Shown here: positions 60,151 to 64,000 of the stretch, one piece after another
Layout of the letters: each line of letters begins with the position of its first letter
How positions within the stretch are numbered: position 1 is the first letter of the stretch
Origin: DATARH01 sp035534855
GTDB lineage: Bacteria; Pseudomonadota; Alphaproteobacteria; ATCC43930; CGMCC-115725
Assembly: GCA_035534855.1 (NCBI GenBank)
Contig: DATLRD010000031.1
Span: forward strand, 5,041-69,040
Direction: 5' to 3'
Length of the DNA: 64,000 nucleotides
Position numbers and translations under genes: made by a program
The notes under the pieces: generated by a model
What the model saw: only the letters and a program-made list of their open reading frames with translations
What the model was told of the DNA's origin: nothing
Database searches by the model: none

Positions 60151-61029
60151 TCAGACAAAGCCGTGACGCAGCACCAGCCACAGTTTCTTCGGCTTCGACA
60201 GGCCGACGCGAATGCCGGGGTCACGCCAGTCGCTGGCGACCAGCGCGCGCAGCATCGCGTGATAAAGCGCCGCCATCACCGCCGCTGGCCGCATCGCCCG
60301 CCGCGAGCACCGCGCCATCGCCGCCTCGGCGTCGGCAAAATGCCGCTCGGCGATCGCCGCGAGGTTGCGGCACACCGCTGGCAGCGCCGGATGGCGCAGC
60401 ACCGCCATCGGCTCGTCGCCGCGGATGCCGTGCCGGTCGAGCAGCTCACGCGGCAGATAGAGCCGGCCGCGCTGCGCGTCTTCGTCGAGGTCGCGCAGGA
60501 TGTTGGTGAGCTGCAGCGCACGACCCAGCGCATCGGCCACGTCATGCGCTGGCGCGCTCGCGTCGCCGAAGGCGTGCACCGACAGATGTCCGACCGCGCC
60601 CGCCACCCGCCCGCAATACAGGTCGAGCGTCGCCAGGTCGGGCGCCCGGATATCGGTCTCGGCATCCATCGCCATGCCGTCGATCACCGCATCGAAATCG
60701 CCGCGTCGCAGGGCATAGCGCGCCACCGGCTCGAGCAGCGCTCGGGCTACCGGATGGCGTGGCGTGCCGGCGTAAAGCCGGGCGATCTCGTCGCGCCATT
60801 CGGCCAGCGCCGCGTGCTTTTCGGAAAGGAGGCGATCGTCGTCGGCGATGTCGTCGACCTCGCGGCAGAACGCATAGATCGCGTACATCGCATCGCGGCG
60901 TGGCTCCGGCAGCAGGCGCATCGCCCAGTAGAACGAGGTGCCGGCCGCCTCAACGCGGCGGCGGATCAGCTCGCGCAGCGCTTCGTCGCCGGCATCTTCC
61001 GGCAGCGTGTCGAACGCGGCGCTGGTCAT
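60151..61029 (-). CDS. hpnD: Presqualene diphosphate synthase HpnD
   Basis: A 292-residue squalene/phytoene synthase family enzyme joining two farnesyl diphosphates. SFYWAMRLLPEPRRDAMYAIYAFCREVDDIADD has the first Asp-rich motif. The second is LQLTNILRDLDEDAQRGRLYLPREL. It overlaps hpnC by 4 nt (ATGA). Its product goes to HpnC. Confidence 0.95.
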   Translation of the reverse strand: MTSAAFDTLPEDAGDEALRELIRRRVEAAGTSFYWAMRLLPEPRRDAMYAIYAFCREVDDIADDDRLLSEKHAALAEWRDEIARLYAGTPRHPVARALLEPVARYALRRGDFDAVIDGMAMDAETDIRAPDLATLDLYCGRVAGAVGHLSVHAFGDASAPAHDVADALGRALQLTNILRDLDEDAQRGRLYLPRELLDRHGIRGDEPMAVLRHPALPAVCRNLAAIAERHFADAEAAMARCSRRAMRPAAVMAALYHAMLRALVASDWRDPGIRVGLSKPKKLWLVLRHGFV

Positions 61030-61907
61030 CGCCGGCGCCCAGCGAACAGGCCGACGGCGAGCGCGGCGAGAAAATCCCCTTTGCCGAGCTTGACCCGCCG
61101 CGCCAGCGGGTCGCCCCGCCGCAGATGCCGCGCAAGCCGCGCGGCCAGCATAACGATCGCCGCCGATTCGCGCCGCAGCCCGCCGGCGCGCACCCCGCCC
61201 GGCAGGCCGCGCGCGGTTTCGATCAGCGCCTCGGTCTTATCGAGCAGCCGGTCGAGCACGCGGCGCAGCGCCGGGCTCGCCGCCGGCGCGGCCAGCGCCT
61301 CGATCCCGATCCCGGCCGCGCCAAGCTCGTCGAGCGGTACATAGACCCGGTCGAGCGCGCGGTAATCGGCGGCGCAATCCTGCAGATGGTTCAACACCTG
61401 CAGCGCCGAGCACAACGCATCCGAGGCCGGCCAGGTGTCGCGGCTTTCGCCGTGCAGATCGAGCAGCTGCCGCCCGACCGGCGAGGCCGAATAGCGGCAA
61501 TATTCCATCAACTCGCCCCAATCGGCGTATCTGAGCTTGGTGGCATCGAGCCGGAACGCGCGCAGCACGTCGTGGCAGTGCTGCGTGGTGACCCCGGTCG
61601 CGGCGAGGCTTGCGCGCATCGCCACGGCGGCCGGCGAATCCTCGCCCGGTTCGCCCCCGGCAGCCCCATCGAGGATCGCGGCCATGCGGTCGAGACGACG
61701 CACCTTTTCGTCGGCGGCGAGCGCCGGGTTGTCGGCGATGTCGTCGGCGATGCGGGCAAAGCGGTAGAAGGCGTGGACGTGCGGGCGCAGATCGCGCCGA
61801 ATCAGAAACGAGCCGACCGGAAAGTTCTCGTCGTCCCGTCCCTTGCCCGACGGCGTCTCGACCGAGATTGCGGCTTCAATTCGGCTTTCGGTCGCCAGCG
61901 CGGTCAT
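61026..61907 (-). CDS. hpnC: Hydroxysqualene synthase HpnC
   Basis: A 293-residue relative of squalene synthase turning presqualene diphosphate into hydroxysqualene. NFPVGSFLIRRDLRPHVHAFYRFARIADDIADNP is typical of HpnC, with the first Asp motif. The second is reduced (LNHLQDCAADYRALDRVYVPLDEL), as in the family. The ATG at 61907 is chosen because the family starts near here; the frame open to 62297 is antisense to hpnA's end. AAGG lies eight bases upstream. No hpnB gene lies between hpnA and hpnC. Confidence 0.93.
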   Translation of the reverse strand: MTALATESRIEAAISVETPSGKGRDDENFPVGSFLIRRDLRPHVHAFYRFARIADDIADNPALAADEKVRRLDRMAAILDGAAGGEPGEDSPAAVAMRASLAATGVTTQHCHDVLRAFRLDATKLRYADWGELMEYCRYSASPVGRQLLDLHGESRDTWPASDALCSALQVLNHLQDCAADYRALDRVYVPLDELGAAGIGIEALAAPAASPALRRVLDRLLDKTEALIETARGLPGGVRAGGLRRESAAIVMLAARLARHLRRGDPLARRVKLGKGDFLAALAVGLFAGRRR

Positions 61908-61935
61908 CCCCCAGGCCTTATCGAAAGCATCTGTG

Positions 61936-62976
61936 TCAAAGGTATCCGTTGGCGCCAAACCAGGCGACGGCATCGGCGATGGCAACGCGCGCCGGTCGGG
62001 GCCGATACCCCAATTCGCGCATCGCCCGCGCCGAGCTGAAGAACATCTTCTTACGCGACATCCGCGCGCCGTCCAAGGTGACGAACGGCTCGCGCCCCGT
62101 GACGCGCGCCGCGGTTTCCGCCGCGACGGCCACCGGCAGCACCACCCAGTACGGCACCTTGAGCCGCGGCGGCTTTCGCCCGGCGGCGCGCGCCACTTCG
62201 CCCAGGATCGCCGCAAGGCCGAGATTCTCGCCGCCGAGGATGTAACGCCGCCCGATCGCGCCGCGCTCGGCCGCCAGCAGGTGCCCGGCCGCAACATCGT
62301 CGACGTGAGCGATGTTCAGCCCGGTATCGACATAGCCCGGCATCCGCCCCGAAGCGGCCTCGACGATGATGCGGCCGGTCGGCGTCGGCCGGATGTCGCC
62401 GGGGCCGATCGGGGTCGACGGGTTGACGATGACGGCCGGCAGATCCTGCGCTTCGATCATCTCGCGCACCACCGCCTCGGCGGCAAATTTCGAGCCTTTA
62501 TAGGGGCCGATCATGTCGGCGGCGCGGCTCGGCGTCTCCTCGTCGGCGACCCCGCCCGCCACGAGGCCGAGCGTTGCGACGCTGCTGGTATAGACGATGC
62601 GCTCGACGCCGGCGACGAGTGCCGCCCGCATCAGGTCGCGCGTGCCATCGACATTGGCACGAAACATTTCCGCCGGCGCGGGCACCCACAGCCGGTAATC
62701 CGCCGCGGCGTGAAACAGATAGCGGCAGCCCTCGACCGCCGCCGCCAGCGACGGCGGATGTTCGAGCGCGCCCTCGGCGATGTCGACATCGAGCCCGGCA
62801 AGGTTGCGCCGCGGGCTTTTCGGCCGCGCCAGCACCCGCACCGCGAGCCCGGCCGCCAAGAGCGCGCGCACCACCGCGGCGCCGACAAACCCGGTGCCGC
62901 CGGTCACCAGGCACAAGCCGGGAGCGAGAGCCGTCGCCCTCTCTGCGTCGGTCAGGGTTTGCGAACCAGGGGTCAT
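61936..62976 (-). CDS. hpnA: Hopanoid-associated sugar epimerase HpnA
   Basis: A 346-residue extended SDR/epimerase. The NAD loop is LVTGGTGFVGAAVVRALLAAG, followed by FHAAADYRLWVPAP, VDGTRDLMRAALVAGVERIVYTSSVATLG, the YKGSKF dyad (Tyr and Lys) and NIAHVDDVAAGHLLA. HpnA belongs to the hopanoid side-chain pathway, but its exact substrate is not settled. It is the first gene of the hpnA-C-D-E-shc-hpnG operon, divergent from the toxin-antitoxin pair. Confidence 0.94.
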   Translation of the reverse strand: MTPGSQTLTDAERATALAPGLCLVTGGTGFVGAAVVRALLAAGLAVRVLARPKSPRRNLAGLDVDIAEGALEHPPSLAAAVEGCRYLFHAAADYRLWVPAPAEMFRANVDGTRDLMRAALVAGVERIVYTSSVATLGLVAGGVADEETPSRAADMIGPYKGSKFAAEAVVREMIEAQDLPAVIVNPSTPIGPGDIRPTPTGRIIVEAASGRMPGYVDTGLNIAHVDDVAAGHLLAAERGAIGRRYILGGENLGLAAILGEVARAAGRKPPRLKVPYWVVLPVAVAAETAARVTGREPFVTLDGARMSRKKMFFSSARAMRELGYRPRPARVAIADAVAWFGANGYL

Positions 62977-63015
62977 TCTGCGGCAAAACCTACAAGCTCG
63001 GCGCTGCCGATGCTA

Positions 63016-63034
63016 TGTAATGATGCTGTGTAAT
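63016..63034 (+). promoter_or_regulatory. Direct repeat TGTAAT before the antitoxin gene
   Basis: TGTAAT occurs at 63016-63021 and 63029-63034, 13 bp apart, just before the AGGAGG of the antitoxin gene. The pair could be the site for autoregulation by the AbrB-type antitoxin, which usually binds its own promoter. The spacing of about one helical turn fits. Confidence 0.4.
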
Positions 63035-63058
63035 ACTGGCGCCTCAGGAGGTATTACC

Positions 63059-63325
63059 ATGTCGCGGATGACCAGCAAGGGCCAGGTCACCATTCCCAAA
63101 CGACTGCGCGATCATTTCGGACTCAAACCCGGCTCGGAGATCGAATTCGCCGTCGGCCGCGACGGCGAGATTGTCATCACGACCCCAAAGCCCAGGAAGA
63201 GCGAAAAGGATCGGCTCGAAAGAGCCCTCGCCGCGCTTGCCGGCAGTGCCGGACCCGGGATGACTACCGACGAGGTGATGGCCCTGACCCGCGGCTGGGG
63301 CGAGCCTGACTACGAAGTAACGTGA
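63059..63325 (+). CDS. AbrB/SpoVT-type antitoxin
   Basis: An 88-residue protein. Its N-terminal swapped-hairpin domain (SRMTSKGQVTIPKRLRDHFGLKPGSEIEFAVGRDGEIVI) is typical of AbrB-family antitoxins. The C-terminal acidic part (MTTDEVMALTRGWGEPDYEVT) probably wraps the toxin. AGGAGG lies seven bases before the ATG. The next gene overlaps its stop (GTGA) and encodes the PIN toxin. Confidence 0.92.
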   Translation: MSRMTSKGQVTIPKRLRDHFGLKPGSEIEFAVGRDGEIVITTPKPRKSEKDRLERALAALAGSAGPGMTTDEVMALTRGWGEPDYEVT

Positions 63326-63732
63326 TCCTCGTTGATACCAACGTCGTGATCGATGTTGCTACCCTCGACCCGGTGTGGTTCGAGTGGTCGGGCACCCAGA
63401 TCGCCAACGCCACGGCCACCGACGGCCGGGTCGTGATCAACGAGATCGTCTACGCCGAGCTTTCCGTGCGCTACGCCGACCGGAACGCGCTCGACACGGC
63501 CCTCGAAGGTTGCGGCCTGTCGCTGGTTCGAACACCTCGCGCTGCACTGTTTCTCGCTGGCAAGACGTTTGTCAGATACCGCCGTGCCGGCGGGGTGAGG
63601 ACGGGCATGCTACCTGATTTCTTCATCGGCGCGCACGCGGTGATCGCCGGAGTCCCGCTGATCACCCGCGACATGCAGCGGCTGCACGCCTATTTCCCGG
63701 ACATCGAGCTGATCAGCCCGGACCGCAACTAA
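63322..63732 (+). CDS. PIN domain toxin (VapC-like)
   Basis: A 136-residue RNase-like protein of the PIN fold. Acidic metal residues are in LVDTNVVID, the Glu in INEIVYAELSV, and LPDFFIGAHAVIAGVPLITRDMQRL with its two aspartates. Free PIN toxins cleave RNA (often tRNA or rRNA) when the antitoxin is degraded. It starts with GTG, overlapping the antitoxin stop by 4 nt, which gives the usual antitoxin-first order. Confidence 0.92.
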   Translation: MILVDTNVVIDVATLDPVWFEWSGTQIANATATDGRVVINEIVYAELSVRYADRNALDTALEGCGLSLVRTPRAALFLAGKTFVRYRRAGGVRTGMLPDFFIGAHAVIAGVPLITRDMQRLHAYFPDIELISPDRN

Positions 63733-63749
63733 CCAAGGCTGATCCAATC

Positions 63750-64000
63750 TTAGAAGGCCGCGCACGAGTCGCGGGTGATGACCCCGACCGAGCGCTGGCG
63801 AAAGCGCGCTTTGTAGGCATCGATCACCACGGTCAGCCGCCCGGCAAGGTCGGGGCGGCGCGGGGCGGCAACCAGCAGGACCTTGGTGGGCTCGCGCGCA
63901 ATCTGCCCGGTCTGCGGGTTGCGCCATTGGCCCGCGCCGTCGAACGCCGTGAACCCGTCGGGAAAATTGGGGGTGACGACCCGCGCCGCAAAATCCGCCC
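63750..64000 (-). CDS. DUF3574 family protein, partial (5' end beyond right edge)
   Basis: Read from the edge on the minus strand, the 83 visible residues include VVTPNFPDGFTAFDGAGQWRN, REPTKVLLVAAPRRPD and VVIDAYKARFRQRSVGVITRDSC, ending AAF before TAA. This is the C-terminal half of DUF3574, a small, usually exported domain of unknown function. The start, and so any signal peptide, is outside the window. Its stop lies 17 bp from the toxin stop, convergent. Confidence 0.8.
   Translation of the reverse strand, partial: ADFAARVVTPNFPDGFTAFDGAGQWRNPQTGQIAREPTKVLLVAAPRRPDLAGRLTVVIDAYKARFRQRSVGVITRDSCAAF

Overview
The window is 64 kb of a GC-rich chromosome from an alphaproteobacterium, probably of the Rhodospirillales type. 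I infer this from the codon bias, the tandem cysteine desulfurases behind an IscR regulator, the SUF operon with SufU and SufT, the catabolic-type shikimate dehydrogenase and a hopanoid (hpn) cluster. No phage, insertion sequence, CRISPR array or rRNA is visible. The window is core and near-core metabolism, densely packed, with many 1-4 nt stop/start overlaps.

Layout. 1-9.5 kb: an ADP-forming acyl-CoA synthetase (cut by the left edge), a CBS-BON protein, 3-hydroxybutyrate dehydrogenase coupled to a multidomain nucleotide cyclase, a HAD phosphatase, pyrD and several hydrolases. 9.5-17 kb: one long sulfur operon, cysE-iscR-desulfurase-iscS-iscA-hscA remnant-fdx-tenA-nucleotidase-mnmA-tRNA(CAU), headed by two IscR-like boxes. 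It lacks iscU and hscB, and its HscA is reduced to a 147-residue stub. 17-29 kb: aspartate dehydrogenase, a 3' remnant of phosphoenolpyruvate carboxylase, an acyl-CoA dehydrogenase, a molybdopterin oxidoreductase, a VWA/DnaJ pair, a quinate/shikimate-type dehydrogenase followed by a collapsed 3-dehydroshikimate dehydratase, galU, a phosphohexomutase and a D,D-carboxypeptidase. 29-36.5 kb: a phasin-like gene with PhaR-type operator candidates, a GMC oxidoreductase with its small partner, an exported protein with a sigma-like helix-turn-helix, and a trans-sulfuration enzyme. 36.5-42.8 kb: SUF operon (Rrf2 regulator-sufB-sufC-sufD-sufS-sufU-sufT). 42.9-45.8 kb: two-component system and small genes. 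46-63 kb: hopanoid cluster, with hpnN facing hpnK-J-I, then mlaA facing hpnM, then ispH-hpnH facing hpnG-shc-hpnE-hpnD-hpnC-hpnA. 63-64 kb: an AbrB/PIN toxin-antitoxin pair and a partial DUF3574 gene.

How the genes work together. CysE supplies the precursor for cysteine, the desulfurases take sulfur from it, IscA and ferredoxin serve Fe-S maturation, and MnmA uses persulfide for tRNA thiolation. SufBCDSU probably carries the main Fe-S load, because the ISC branch lacks its scaffold and chaperones. In the hopanoid cluster IspH (itself a 4Fe-4S enzyme) makes C5 units. HpnD, HpnC and HpnE turn farnesyl diphosphate into squalene, Shc cyclises it, and HpnH and HpnG add and process the side chain. 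HpnI, HpnK and HpnJ build the cyclitol-ether head group, and HpnN, MlaA and HpnM handle transport to the outer membrane.

The most notable observations are three gene remnants (hscA, ppc and the dehydroshikimate dehydratase), the IscR and PhaR operator candidates, the likely CTG start of hpnK, a terminator-like hairpin in the mlaA leader and a perfect 16-bp tandem repeat upstream of ispH. Starts were often moved to internal codons with a better ribosome binding site. Function names come from motif and family recognition by eye, not from searches.
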